A stretch of DNA of 64,000 bases. It comes from Chloromonas sp. AAM2. Its lineage: Eukaryota > Chlorophyta > Chlorophyceae > Chlamydomonadales > Chlamydomonadaceae. Below are positions 36,301-47,558 of this stretch, piece by piece. Each line of letters begins with the position of its first letter. Within the stretch, counting starts at the first letter, position 1. The stretch is taken from NCBI GenBank assembly GCA_004335635.1, contig QAXH01005712.1:1-64000 (forward strand), in the 5' to 3' direction. The position numbers and the translations under genes are program-made. The notes below the pieces were generated by a model, which did no database searches, was not told where the DNA came from, and worked only from the letters and a program-made list of their open reading frames with translations.

Positions 36301-39300
36301 CTCGCCGACTAAACGAATCATGAGAACGCAGATATATCTCCTGGTGGTTGACACCGTCGCTCGGCAACACGTACCATGAGGTGTGGTGCTTGTGTCATGC
36401 GTCGCCTGCAGGGCCCCGCGTCGACAACATTGGGAAGCAAGCAATCCAGCAAACGCACACGCCTCTTATGCTGGCGGGCGGAACGGTGGGCTGTCGCCTC
36501 AAGAACGGGTCAATGGACAACATTGTCCTGGACACGCACCGGGCGGTCACAGCGAATGATGCGGTGGCGCGCGCGGCGCCACAACGGAAGTGAGTTATCA
36601 CGGCAATGATTGCGCAGAACATCGCGGTGCTTGATTTGGTCTTGCATCACTTTGCGAAATGCGCAGTCTGCACCAGTGACGCTTTGAGTGTATTCCGTGT
36701 ACCCAGGTTCCAGCAGAACCTGAAGCTTGGCAAGTTGAAGGGCGCGTGGGAATGTGCAGTCGCAATGCGCACTGCCGATGCGTGGAGCCAACTGGGCGTA
36801 GCGGCCCTGGAGCTGCTTGATGTCGATATGGCAATTGCAGGTGAGCAAGATACGCAGTTCAACCTGCGCATTGTTGTCCTGGGCACGATCGAACTGTTTC
36901 AGCGAGTACATCGTGGTTCAGGAACAAGCGGCCCTGCGTGCTGTAAACCTTGTCCTTGTGGCGTTGTCCCTTGCTGCTCAGCTTACCGGATGCTTGGCGA
37001 TGCCAGCATGGTAATGAGCCTTGACCGAGTGCGTCAGTACGAGGACAAAAACCTGCTGGCAGCGCACATACTGGTGCTGCTGGACAGAGACCATGCACAG
37101 GCACAGGTGGGCAATGTGCAATAACAGCACCAATTTCAAGTCATGCTTACATGCCGGTGACTGGGAGGAGAGCTATGAAGAAGAACGGAACTTGCTTCTG
37201 TCCGTCCTTCCCCGGACTAAGGGGTAGAAGGAAAGATCACCAGATGTGCCTGTCCTGCCCTCATGCGTGTGCAGGAGCTGTTCCTACGCAGCACTAACCC
37301 CAAGGCCGCCTTGGAAATGCGCAAGGATCTCAAGCACTGGTATGTGTGGCACTTCCTCACCCACCACCGTGCTTGTCATGATTACTTGCATCTTCAGCAC
37401 CAACAGCATTTCATCTGCAATGCCGCTGCACTGGCCTTGCTGAAACCCTGGTCTTCACTCCATCCGACTTTTATCTCAACGCATGGCTGCCTGCCCTTGT
37501 GATTTGATGCGAGTTCACCTAGAACTTGGGAAGTTTGGTTGCCAGCCCTAATCCACTCTGGCTGTCGTTCGTGCCCTGCTCAGGCCTGAGGCTCTCAAGC
37601 TGGCTGAGCAGCTGGACCCAGATGGCATCGGCATGATCAGCAAGGAGCACGCCGCATCCCTGGAGATGACAGGGGAGTACTCAACAGCCAAGACACATTA
37701 CCAACAGGTACGAATCTGGCTTCCGAGCTCGGTTGGCATGGATATTGATGTGGGCTATGTAAATGAGCAATGCTATCCAGTGCGAGTAATGCCGGTGGGT
37801 GGCCAGCCAGAAAGGTGCCATCATGGAGTGTGATTGTTCAATTCAACAACACAGCGCACTCATGAAGCCCTGTGCTTGGCCATTGAATCTTTATTGTCGC
37901 ACTGCACAGCTTTGTGTTGATTTGTCTTGCCTTGTTATCTCTCCCTGCAGGCGCTCGAGTCCCTGTCTGTCCTGACAGCGGGAGGCGATGGCGCAGCCGC
38001 TGAGGCGGAGCTGTCCTGCCGCGCGGGCCTGTGCCGCTGCACCCTGCAGCTGGGCGACATGCGGGCCGCGCGCACACAGGCGCTGCAGCTCAACAGCCAA
38101 CAACTCTTCAAGGAGTGTGCGCTCATTCTCGAGGGGTGAGCAGGGCAGCGGGGTATCCGGGGTGCAGCTCTACAACACAAGGCCGTTGCCATCCCAGCAA
38201 GTTTATGTTCAAGGCACTTTTGTGGCCATGCCAGCAACTGATGGCCCGCTCTGCAATTGGAAAGGCTCAACCTGACTCAAGCTGGCTCAAACTGCATCTC
38301 TACCTGATGCCCTCATACTAGGTTGAACCGCATCTAAACGTGCTGTTGTGGTGCAGGTTGTCACAGTACAGTGAAGCAGCTGAGATGTACGAGCGAGCAG
38401 GGCAGTACGAGCGTGCTGCGTCCATCTACATTCAAGTACGTGTTCCACTGCCCATGTGCATGCTGATTACACTGCTGTATCAACACCACAGCCACCAGCA
38501 CACCCTTTTTCATGTGCCTACCGTTTGTGATTGGCCACAAAGCAGGACACGATATGCTGCAATCTAATGCGGCCACTGGGTTGTGTTTGTTCAGGCCAAG
38601 AACTTCAACGCTGCTGCGCCCATCATGGCCAAGATCTCCTCATCCAAACTTCAGCTGCAGTTCGCGAAGGCAAAGGAGGCGGAGGGCAGGTACGGAAGAT
38701 TCAGTCCATGATATGTAAATGCCATAACAGCGATGCAGCGGGCCTACTACGGCTTTGCTGACGCAGACCGTTGCGCCTCATCTGAGATGCGGTTGTCACC
38801 TTGCCATGTCTGTTGTCTACAACACGATGTGTGCAAGCAGGTACGCTGAGGCTGCTGCTGCGTACGAGGTGGCCGGTGACCTGGACAGCGTGGTGCGCCT
38901 GTCGCTGGACAAGCTCAACGCCCCGCAGCGCGCGTACGCCATCGTGCGCAAGACGCGCAGCTCAGAGGCCGCCACGGGCCTGTACAAGTACTGCTTGCAG
39001 AGCCAGGACTTTCAGGTAGGAGGCACTGGACGCCCAGGCAGCAGCGCCAGCGAATGTTTAGAAATGTCGGCTGGAAGACGTGCCTAACAAGCAGTGCGGC
39101 AGCTGTGGGGCAGGATGGCCGAACGGTCATGGTCATGGCCCGGTCAGCTCTGCATGCGCTTCCTTCAGCTGTAGTTGGCTGTTGCTAAGGCGGTCCAACC
39201 AAATTCTCACATTCTTTGCCTTGTGCTACAGGGTGCAGTGGAGTTCCTGCTGCTGGCCAACCAGATGGACCAAGCGTTTGACATCGCACAGGTGGGGAAA

Positions 39301-41751
39301 ACAGGAGAACACATCAGCCCTTGGCCTCCATCTGAGTTGACGCAACCCATGTAGTGCAAGGCGAGCAACGGAAGTAGAGAGGCTATAGAATCCCTAGCGT
39401 GACGTACGAGCTAAGTTGCTGAGTCGGGGAATGTGTTGTTGCAGGGTCACAACGAGATGGACACATTTGCACGCATCGTGGCGGCAAGCGCCACTCCTGC
39501 TGACTACACGCGCATAGCCCAGTACTACGAGAGCCGTGGAGAATACATGAAGGCAAGCGCTGGTTCATGGCAGTGGACGTGTCTCCCGACTTGCTGTCGC
39601 TCCTCGCAACGAGCGACCTAAAGCCGTGCTGTCCGCACACTTGCAGGCTGGCGACATGTGGGCTGCGGGTGAGAATCACCCCCGTGCTGTGCAGCTGTAC
39701 CTCAAGGTGCATAATGATGCAGCGCTGAACAAAGCCATCGACGTGGTGGAAAAGGTGAGACCCGAGCTGCCCACCTCGCGGCGCCATCATTTCCTGCTCC
39801 GTTCACAAAGATAGATATGTATATCACCTCCATCTGTACTACTGGTCACCTGCTCAGTTCGGAGATGGATGTGCATATCACCTCCACTTGTACTTGCAGA
39901 CCAAGAGTCACACGCTAGGCGTGCTGGTGTTGGACTACGTGAGCGAAGAGAAGGACGGTTCGGCGAAGGACGAGTATCGCTTCAAGCTGAACATCGCAAT
40001 GGGGCAGTACCAGGAGGCGGCAAGGGACGCAATGGAGCTTGCAAGATTCGAACAGGCAAGCGGTGAAGGGGGGAAAGTGCGCGGTTGACAGAAAGCTTGC
40101 AAGCCGTCAGTCGTGCAGACTTGGCGCCGATTGAACTCAAAATTCCAAGCTTGCAAGCTGCCAGGTAACTGCTGCTACTCGAGTCGACTCGCTGTGCGAC
40201 AGGCCTGTCTTGCCACGCGGCTAGACATCGTAAGAAGCCATGAGAAGCTGAACACTGCAGATCTGCTTTTGAACACGCATCCGCAGGAAGAGGGCAACTA
40301 CCGCGTTGCTCACGACAAGCTGTTTGCCACCGTCCGTCAGCTGGAGGAGTTGCGGCATCGTGTGCCCACCGACCTTATGCGCGCGCTGATGCTGCTGCAC
40401 TCGTACACGCTGGTCAAGTCGCTCATCGCCATCAGCGATCACACCACCGCGGCACGCATGCTCGTTCGCGTGGCCAGGTGCGGAGCGCCGCTAGGTCCTG
40501 GAAACTGTGGCTACTCGTTTCAGCTGAATCGCTTTCTGCATGTGAGCACGGCGTTGCTGCTTTCACGCTTCACGCATGTTGTGGTTACGCAGGTCTATCT
40601 CCAAGTTCCCTAAACACATGGTGCCTATCCTCACGTCTACCATCATCGAGTGCAACCGTGCGGGCCTCAAGAAAACCGCCTTCGAGTATGCAGCCATGCT
40701 CATGCGGCCAGAGTACAGGTAAGGAACGGTAGGCGCGGGAACGTCAGGACAGTTCAGAACAAGCAATCATCCTTCGCTGCATGTCTGGCTGACCCAAAGC
40801 CCACCAGTACATTCAACCCAGCTGTGTGAAGCTTGCTTCGCCACTCCATGTCATACAGCTTTGGTTGCTGCCTGGCACAGAGATCAAGTTGCTCCCAAGT
40901 ACAAGAAGAAGATTGAGCTGATGGTGCGCAAGCCCGACAAGGACGCCGAGGAGCTGGAGGAGGGGCTGGTGCCCTGCGCCTTCTGCAACATGCCGGGGCC
41001 GGAGACAGAGCTGCAGTGCTTCAACTGCCAGAACCTCATTCCCTTCGACATTTCAACAGGTAAGTCAAGTTAAGCCAAGGATCCGCAGTCAAGTTCATGC
41101 AGCAGAATTGCACGCGTCACAGTGGAGTACAGCATGAGAGAAATGGCGCCTTCTCTGCGGCTGAGCGTTTTGTTGATGAATGTGGTTCTGCTGCAGGGAA
41201 GCGCATGCTGCTCAGCGACTGGTCCCAGTGCTCGTCCTGCAAGTTCCCCTGCGGTGCGGCGCAGTTCATTCGCATACTGGCCGCTGAGAGACGCTGCCCC
41301 ATGTGCAATGAAGAGGTGAGCCAGGGGGGGGAACATCGCGCTCAAGACAGATGTGTTGTCTGTTCACCTGCATGTGGCAACAAGGCACCACCTATCCGAC
41401 CACCAGGTGCAGGCATGGCTGACTTCTATCGCTGTCGAGTTCTGTTTCACGACACTAGACCATCTTACTGTCAGAAGCAGTCTGCGCCAGGAGTACTGGA
41501 CGTGGAATCTCAGGGCCCGGATGTGTGCCTCACGTGTGCGTTTGGAATTACGTGCACTGGTGGCGCAGGTCAACCTTGATACTGTGCGGCGTGTGCCAGA
41601 CCCCCTGGGGGACATGAAGCGGAAGAATGAAGCACTGGCTGGATTCTCAGCCCCTGACATGGCGGCCAGCGGTCTGATGTCAGCTTCGGCAGCATCGCAT
41701 GCGTCACATGCCGCCGCTGCATTGGCAGCCGGTGCTCTGGGTCTTGCATGA
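30756..41751 (+). CDS. IFT144: Intraflagellar transport protein 144 (WDR19)
   Basis: IFT144 is a core subunit of the IFT-A complex, which drives retrograde transport in cilia. Exons before the gap: 30756-30857, 30976-31086, 31279-31386, 31666-31757, 32048-32153, 32530-32643, 32876-33033. After it: from 34062 to 34167, then 34555, 35049, 35427, 35744, 36067, 36412, 36707, 36982, 37275, 37584, 37951, 38357, 38595, 38841, 39232, 39445, 39647, 39900, 40287, 40593, 40881, 41197 and 41569-41751; all phases agree. N-terminal WD40 propellers include [12 protein letters not shown] and [14 protein letters not shown], with HLTSLLEM and VGMNNQVWFYRV further on. TPR-like helices follow ([35 protein letters not shown]). 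The C-terminus has two zinc-binding Cys pairs ([20 protein letters not shown]). At least one WD exon must lie in the gap. Introns 1, 39553-39646 and 40056-40286 have GC donors. Confidence 0.96.
33307..33356. repeat. (GT)n microsatellite at gap edge
   Basis: About 25 GT units in an IFT144 intron, 12 bases before the run of N. It is the probable cause of the assembly break. Confidence 0.95.
33369..34061. other. Assembly gap (693 N)
   Basis: No sequence. By comparison with the family layout, the missing DNA holds the IFT144 segment between YILVAFK and GWTKDGQ, about 90 residues of WD40 repeats, on at least one exon. The true gap length is unknown. Confidence 0.95.
34204..34440. repeat. ACATGTACATACATAG-type minisatellite
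   Basis: Irregular tandem array built from CATGTACATACA and TAGACATAGTACATA units within an IFT144 intron. It contains many short palindromes (GTACATGTAC type) and can fold on itself. It produces spurious Tyr/Val/Cys open frames on both strands. Confidence 0.9.
35932..36045. repeat. Imperfect 59-bp tandem duplication in intron
   Basis: Two diverged copies, each starting TTGTTCGGCT(A/T)CTGAT and ending CTT(G/T)TTTTACCCAG or similar. The second copy lies close to the acceptor at 36066. Small intron duplication in IFT144. Confidence 0.6.
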
Positions 41752-42763
41752 TGAGTACGTGTAGGACTGGACACAACGACTGTTTATGATCGTTGACGAA
41801 CATGATCTACATCAGTGAGATGCACACACTTGTTAGAGGCACTTGAAGTGTTCCCTGCCATAGCAAGAAAATCAGCAAAATCGGCCGGAACGCGTTCTGC
41901 CTGGACGTCCTGCATAGGCATATTCAGAAGCGATCATCAAGGCCACGGTCTGCTGATCATGTCATGGTTGAGATGTTGCCGTCGGTTTGCTTGCTCATCT
42001 GCCTCCTCCACTTCATCAGACAGGAAAAAAGGATGTTTGCCAGTGCTGGGACAGATTGTGTGTGTCTGGGACAGTCCAGTGCCACTTCTGGCACAGACAG
42101 CCTCATGTCATACGAGACCAATGTGAATCTAAACCTGTCAGGCAATGTAACACACTGCGGTTGGCGCAGTGTAAAAAACCCAGTGTGCACCTGGTACCGG
42201 TCTATCTCGCTTAATATATTGAAGCCCACTGCGGCGGTGTGCAGTGGAACGAGTTCATCACTTAGGATCTGTGAGGAACCTGCATGTAAAACACTGTCAC
42301 AAAGTTTTTGGCTCAGCTGCATCTCTTGGCTCAACTGGCAAACATCTTTTTTTTCAGTTGTTAGTTGACTGCCGAGTGTGTTACTATGTGATTCAGCCTT
42401 GTCCACCACACAGTCTAGCACTTCAAGGCGTGGAGACTGAAAATACACAATCGTACCAGCTAGTGCTAGTGGTGTGCAGTTCATGTCATGCACTGTGAGG
42501 TGCCAACTCAAAGGCAAGTCTTAAACATGTATGCTTTGAACGGGGGCTTTTTTCGCTTTTGGATTGAGAACAAACTTGTCAAGCCGTCTGCTGTATAAGA
42601 CCATGCTTGATGGGCTGGAAAGCGGAGTTGGAAAAGGGACCCTCAAAACGTGGAGGCGACGTACAAAACGCCAGCCGTTGCTTTTCTTCGACGAGCCGTG
42701 CATCTGGACCAATCCATCTTTTGTTCGGAGATGCGAAGGTTTTGAACTGCCCTATACTGCAGG
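41752..42763. other. Intergenic region between IFT144 and ankyrin gene
   Basis: Holds the IFT144 3' end, one inverted-repeat element (42025-42354) and the ankyrin gene promoter. No other coding exon was supported. Confidence 0.5.
42025..42354. mobile_element. 330-bp MITE copy
   Basis: Left end A-run, GGATGTTTGCCAGTGCTGGG; right end AACTGGCAAACATC followed by eight T. The ends are inverted over about 25 bases with a few mismatches. The interior has no coding sense. It belongs to the same family as the elements at 18283, 28607 and 46110. Confidence 0.75.
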
Positions 42764-45700
42764 ATGGCCGCTGATCAGCCTCCTATCCTCGTGCTCACCT
42801 CGGCCAGCCACTTTCAGCCCTTAGTTCACCTGACCGCTCACCTGAGCGGGGACGAACGGCAGTCCTTGTTCACCTGCTGTAAGGCTCTCGCAGATGCGGC
42901 TCGCCATCCCATGGTGATGGCGCAGCAGGTGCTGCACAGAGCAGACACATCTGATCCGCCACAGAAGCCAACCGTCTTGTCCTTGCTCAACACACGGACC
43001 GTCCCAGGATGGACAGATGATCAGGTACCAGGATCACTCTGGACCTCTTTCCAGGCTATCAACAGATGCATCTTGCCACCACATGTGGGCCTGCACACTA
43101 GACCATGCACGCCATGCTCCAATCGCCACACAGGCATGCCACCCGGCATCTGTGCGTGCAGCTGTACCAAGCCATTGGGCTCTTGCTCAAGCATGGTGCG
43201 GACGTCAGTACATGTCAGCCCGGGGCGAACAAAAAGGGAACTTGTGGCAGTGGCGAGTCTGCCAAAGCAAATGGCAATGGCACAGACATCAAAGCGACTC
43301 ACCACCAGCATGAAGTTGCATGGCTCACGCAGCGGGCTGCCACACGCACTCTCGCACTGCTCATCAAGCAGCGCCCAAAATGCAGCGAGCTCATCAAAGA
43401 CTACGAAACCCTGAGAGCGGGTGTCCTCAGCAACAAGGTACGCCGACTGCCAGCCAAAGCTGCTGCCTCCACCTACCTTGATCACTGTACAAGTGCGGCT
43501 TGAGGAAAAGCATGGCAGGCATGGCACATACGAGTACCGAGGATAGTTTACAAGTACACAGAATACGCAACACTAACCTGGCCCAATTGCCGTAATTCTT
43601 CGGGATTCTTGAAGCCTGGGATGTTTTCAGGCGAAGGGCAAGGAACGAGGGCAAAAGATGTGACGGTTGTCCAGCTAGAGCTTGGGGCAGCAAGGGGTTA
43701 CTGTCCCCGGTACTTGTACATTGCCTTTTGCACCTGAGGTGGTTGGTCAAGGTCGTCTGCTGATTAAACGCTCGTGAAGTACTTAGGTGAAAGCAGGTCA
43801 GCGGGCACTTGAATCACCCTCCTTATGTGTGCTGATAACGATTATGCTTTGCCACCTGCTTGTTGAAGGAGTTTACGTTACTGTTCCTCACGGCCCGGGG
43901 CGCCAACTTCCGGCCCCACCTGGATGGTCTCATCGAGGAGGCCGTCAGACATGGGGCAAGCAAGTCCCTGCTGTGGCTGTTCCAATGGCATGAGGACATG
44001 GTGCGTGGCAGCTGGATAGTATTCGTGGTGCAAAGCACGACCCACAGGCGCACCAGCGTGGCGGCAAACTGTTACAGTGAAGCACACCGCCTGCTCATAA
44101 TCCTTGCAATCACATGTCGTTGGGTATCCTAGCATCTGACTGGCTGTTTGTTGGGACAAGCACTCCACAGACAACTGCCTGGTGCGTTTGTTCGCCTTCC
44201 TTCAGACGCCCGACAAGCTGCGGGCCCACCTTCAGTCAGCCCTGCCTGACCCTGACAGCACGAGCTGTGCAGACGTGGCCGCTGCCCTGGAAGTGCTGCT
44301 GCTGCACGGCCTCTCCGCCAACTGCACCGTCACGTGCACACAGCGCGGCACACAACCCACGGCTGATGACCCAGGCACTGAACACAGCCTGTTGGAGTGG
44401 GCCGTGCTCCATGCTACAGCCGCTGCACAAGTACACGAAGCAAAGCTAACGGCAGCACGCAGCGCAGCCGCGACGCCGCCGGCTTCACCACTGCGGCTGG
44501 AGAGTCAGGGCATGACCAGGCGGTCTGGCAGTGTGCCTGACTTTGCCGATCTCAGTGCTGTTTCCACTCCCACTTCCTCCGGTGCTGCAACCAGCAGGGC
44601 ATCTGCCAGCGAGGGGGGGGCAGCGGCCGGATACTACGGCCCGGAGTTGCTGCGGGTGGTGCTGGCACGCGGGGCGGCGGCGAACGCACGCAAGGGCGGG
44701 GCTCTCCTCCTGGCAGCTCAGGTAGGAGAGCGGTCCGGTGACACAGAGACTGCAAAGATCCCCCAGCAGGTATCGGGAATGCATGGCACCATCGGACACA
44801 TCAAGTCGGAGACCTGTAGTGCATCCATCACAGTCGGCCATGCAGCTCCAGAACTATGTTCAATGCGCCTAGTTGAGTGAACGCCATCAAAGTGTGTTTT
44901 CATGTCAATGTCGTTGTCGTTTGTTTGTTTTTTCGTCTAATGGACCGCCAGAGTGCATGGCGTCATTGGACACAGCGAGATAGATAGCGTGCTGCAATTC
45001 CACGAGATTGTGTTTGGATGCGGAAGACACTGTGGTGGCACGCACACCTGCAGGCGCTGCGCAGCGAGTTGGTGAGTGAGCTCGTGGCCGGCGGTGCGGA
45101 CGTGACAGTGCCCCGGCACCCCTCAGGCTGCGACCTGCTGCGCTGGGCAGTGGACACACGGGCATGCCCTCCCGACACAGGCGTGCTGCAGGCACTGCTG
45201 GCAGCAGTCAAGTTGCAGGCACTGAACCCTGCTGGCCCAGAGGCAGGTGCATCAGGATCACCACGCATGCCGTCGCCCAAATCTCACGACAACCTGTGCA
45301 CGGTACGTGACAAGGCGAACCGAACGGGCAAAGCGTCAAACGGAGGGGACGTGCTTGCGCCCGCCACGCCCGCAGCCAACTGTGCCACTGGTAATGCAAA
45401 GTCTGGAAAGCATGGCGCCGCTGCTTCAGCCCTTGCATCAGCAGCCGCAGCAACACCTGCCACCAAGCCCCTGTCTCCCAGCTTGACAGTGATGACCACT
45501 GCATGCGCCCCCATGGTGACCATGGGCGGGCAGGCGGCCCTGACAAGGCAGGCGGAGGAGGCGTGTGCGGAGGAGCAGAAGGCCATGAGCAGCAGTGCGG
45601 GTAAGGGCAGTCTCCTGCCCTCCACGCTCAGATCGGAGCTGCAGCGGGACGCCGCGTTCCTGGAGGCAGTGGCGCGCAATGACCTAAAGGTAGGCACTAC

Positions 45701-46670
45701 AGTTCAACCTCATGCATGTTAGCGGACTGTGGCACATGTGGAGCACATGTGGATGCAGGCATTCCCTGGCCCAGAGACAGCGACGCTCAAGAGAGTGCTA
45801 GTGACCGTGTTGCATGTCCAGTGTCCAGCGCCCCTGCATGCGTCTCAGAACGAAATCCACAGAGCTTCAGGCAACAGCAGCTCCGGCCATGCCTGGTATG
45901 GTACGGCAGGCCAGGATGCAGTTGCGGAGCACACAGGTCATGTCGTGCTTCACCTGCTCTTCAGGTTGTCCAGTGCCTGGTGGAGGCGGGCGCAGACGTG
46001 CACTCGCGACAGGACAAGGCCATACTGCTGGCGCTTGGGGCCATAGACAACGAAAAGTGCGTGCACAGCGCTGCGCTGATACCAGCACATGCTTGTACCA
46101 GATGCTTGCAAAAGTTGTTTGCCAGTTCTGGGACAATGCCTGTGTGTCAACAGTGGAACCAGTGTTAGTCAACAGTTGAACAGTGGATGGGTTGTACTTG
46201 TGAATCCCGCTGAACTGGAACTGGCAAACTTCTCTTTGAGCCTGCGACATCCACTGCAAATCAAGCCAGACATCCCTGCCATGCTGTTGCATCTTCCATA
46301 TGCATCGGTCTGCAAATGAGGCCGCAGCAGTAGTGTGCTCATGCAAACGTGTACCGGCTACAGGAACTGATTGTTGAAGAAATGTGCCTTGTAATCTTAC
46401 AGTGAATCACGAGCCTTGCTTATCTGCAATTGCAGTCCCGACAATTGGATGCCTCGCCCACGCAATCGTGCGGCCACTCTGAGCATGAGCCGCCCCATGG
46501 TGGACCTTCTATTGGCGCACGGTGCGGACATCAACGCGCGCCAGGGCCGGGCTCTGTGCCAGGCGGGGCGATGGAAGGACAACTCGGGCATCAACTACCT
46601 TCTGGCACTGGGTGCAGACCGCACGTGGTTGGACAAGGACCCTGTCGTGCAGCAACGCCTCAAGGCTTGA
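42764..46670 (+). CDS. Ankyrin-repeat protein, 672 aa
   Basis: Eight exons: 42764-43024, 43162-43203, 43333-43437, 43869-44000, 44206-44721, 45054-45689, 45965-46056 and 46436-46670. All phases agree. The N-terminus (MAADQPPILVLTSASHFQPL) is mixed; ankyrin-type units then recur: IGLLLKHGAD, LFLTARGANF, ELLRVVLARGAAANARKGGA, ELVSELVAGGADVTVP, VVQCLVEAGADVHSRQDKAI and MVDLLLAHGADINARQG. The units are interrupted by Ala/Ser/Thr-rich linkers of about 70-110 residues, so this is a loosely spaced ankyrin protein rather than a continuous solenoid. Ankyrin units bind proteins; the partner is unknown. No membrane span, kinase or F-box domain was recognised. A 128-bp transposon sits in the last intron. 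TGTAA, the usual green-algal polyadenylation signal, occurs about 87 bp past the stop. Confidence 0.8.
46110..46237. mobile_element. 128-bp MITE copy in ankyrin-gene intron
   Basis: Left end AAAAGTTGTTTGCCAGTTCT, right end AACTGGCAAACTTCTCTTT; the ends are inverted repeats. It lies wholly inside the last intron of the ankyrin gene, so it does not break the reading frame. Confidence 0.75.
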
Positions 46671-47558
46671 CTTGCATGTGCAGCCATGCCAATAGCACCA
46701 AGAGAAGCGGCACAAGAGAAGTAGCAAGCAGCCAAGTTGGTGAACTGGTGGTCAGGTTGTAAGTGCTGCAGCTGCAGGATAGAGTGGATCAGAAACGGCA
46801 GCCGCTTCTGAATAGTCAGTAGCACTCTATGAATAGTCAGTAGCGTTGATCAGCTATCACGCTTATCACAGCCTTGCTGTATGGCTTGCTGTGCTAGGAA
46901 GACCATTCACTTGGAACTGCGGCTCTGCTGCAGTGCTGGAATGCGACTGGGCTCTGCCTCCCCTTGAGCCTGCTTGTGCGAGATATCATGAGTTCAATGC
47001 CTCGGCGTTTGCTTGATAGGGAGTTCTTGTTGTGCATGGCGCATCCTGGCTGCCTACTGCTCCCGTGTGTAGAGAGGATTCCAGACTCCCCTTTGTTGGG
47101 CCCGCTGACTCATGGTGCTGTGGGCGCCAGGACCAGTGGCAAGCGTGCAATGCTAGGTTGAGCTCCTCCTTTTGCGGCTTGAGCTGGCCCTGTGCTCAGT
47201 TTAGGTAGAGGTGTGTGATGAAGCAGGCCTGATTTCAGTCTTGTATGCCTTGTATGGTTACATTGGCCTGCAAGGTTTCCCTATTTCAAACATCACTGGA
47301 ACAATGACGCGAGGTTGAGCTGCAACGGCTTGGAGATGTAAGACATCAAATCATAAGTCAAGAGCGAATCCAAACGAGCGAGAGAGAATGTCCTGGCTTC
47401 AAGGGTTGGCAGGGCTGTTCATCCTGCATAGCTGCCTCATCTCAGTTGGGCAGGGGTCTGTGCCAGCCCATGTTTTCAGAACTTTACCCAGTGGCCAGCC
47501 CACGTTTCATAACTCAGTCATTTTGGATTCAAGACGTCAGGCTTTGCAGACTTCCTGT
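46671..47558. other. Intergenic, convergent 3' ends
   Basis: Between the stops of the ankyrin gene (plus) and the 853-aa coiled-coil gene (minus). It contains TGTAA near 46757 as a candidate polyadenylation signal for the former. No further exon or repeat was supported. Confidence 0.5.

Noticed and set aside
43021..43527. 168-codon minus-strand frame
   Set aside because: It is antisense to ankyrin-gene exons 42764-43024, 43162-43203 and 43333-43437, which chain in phase on the plus strand.
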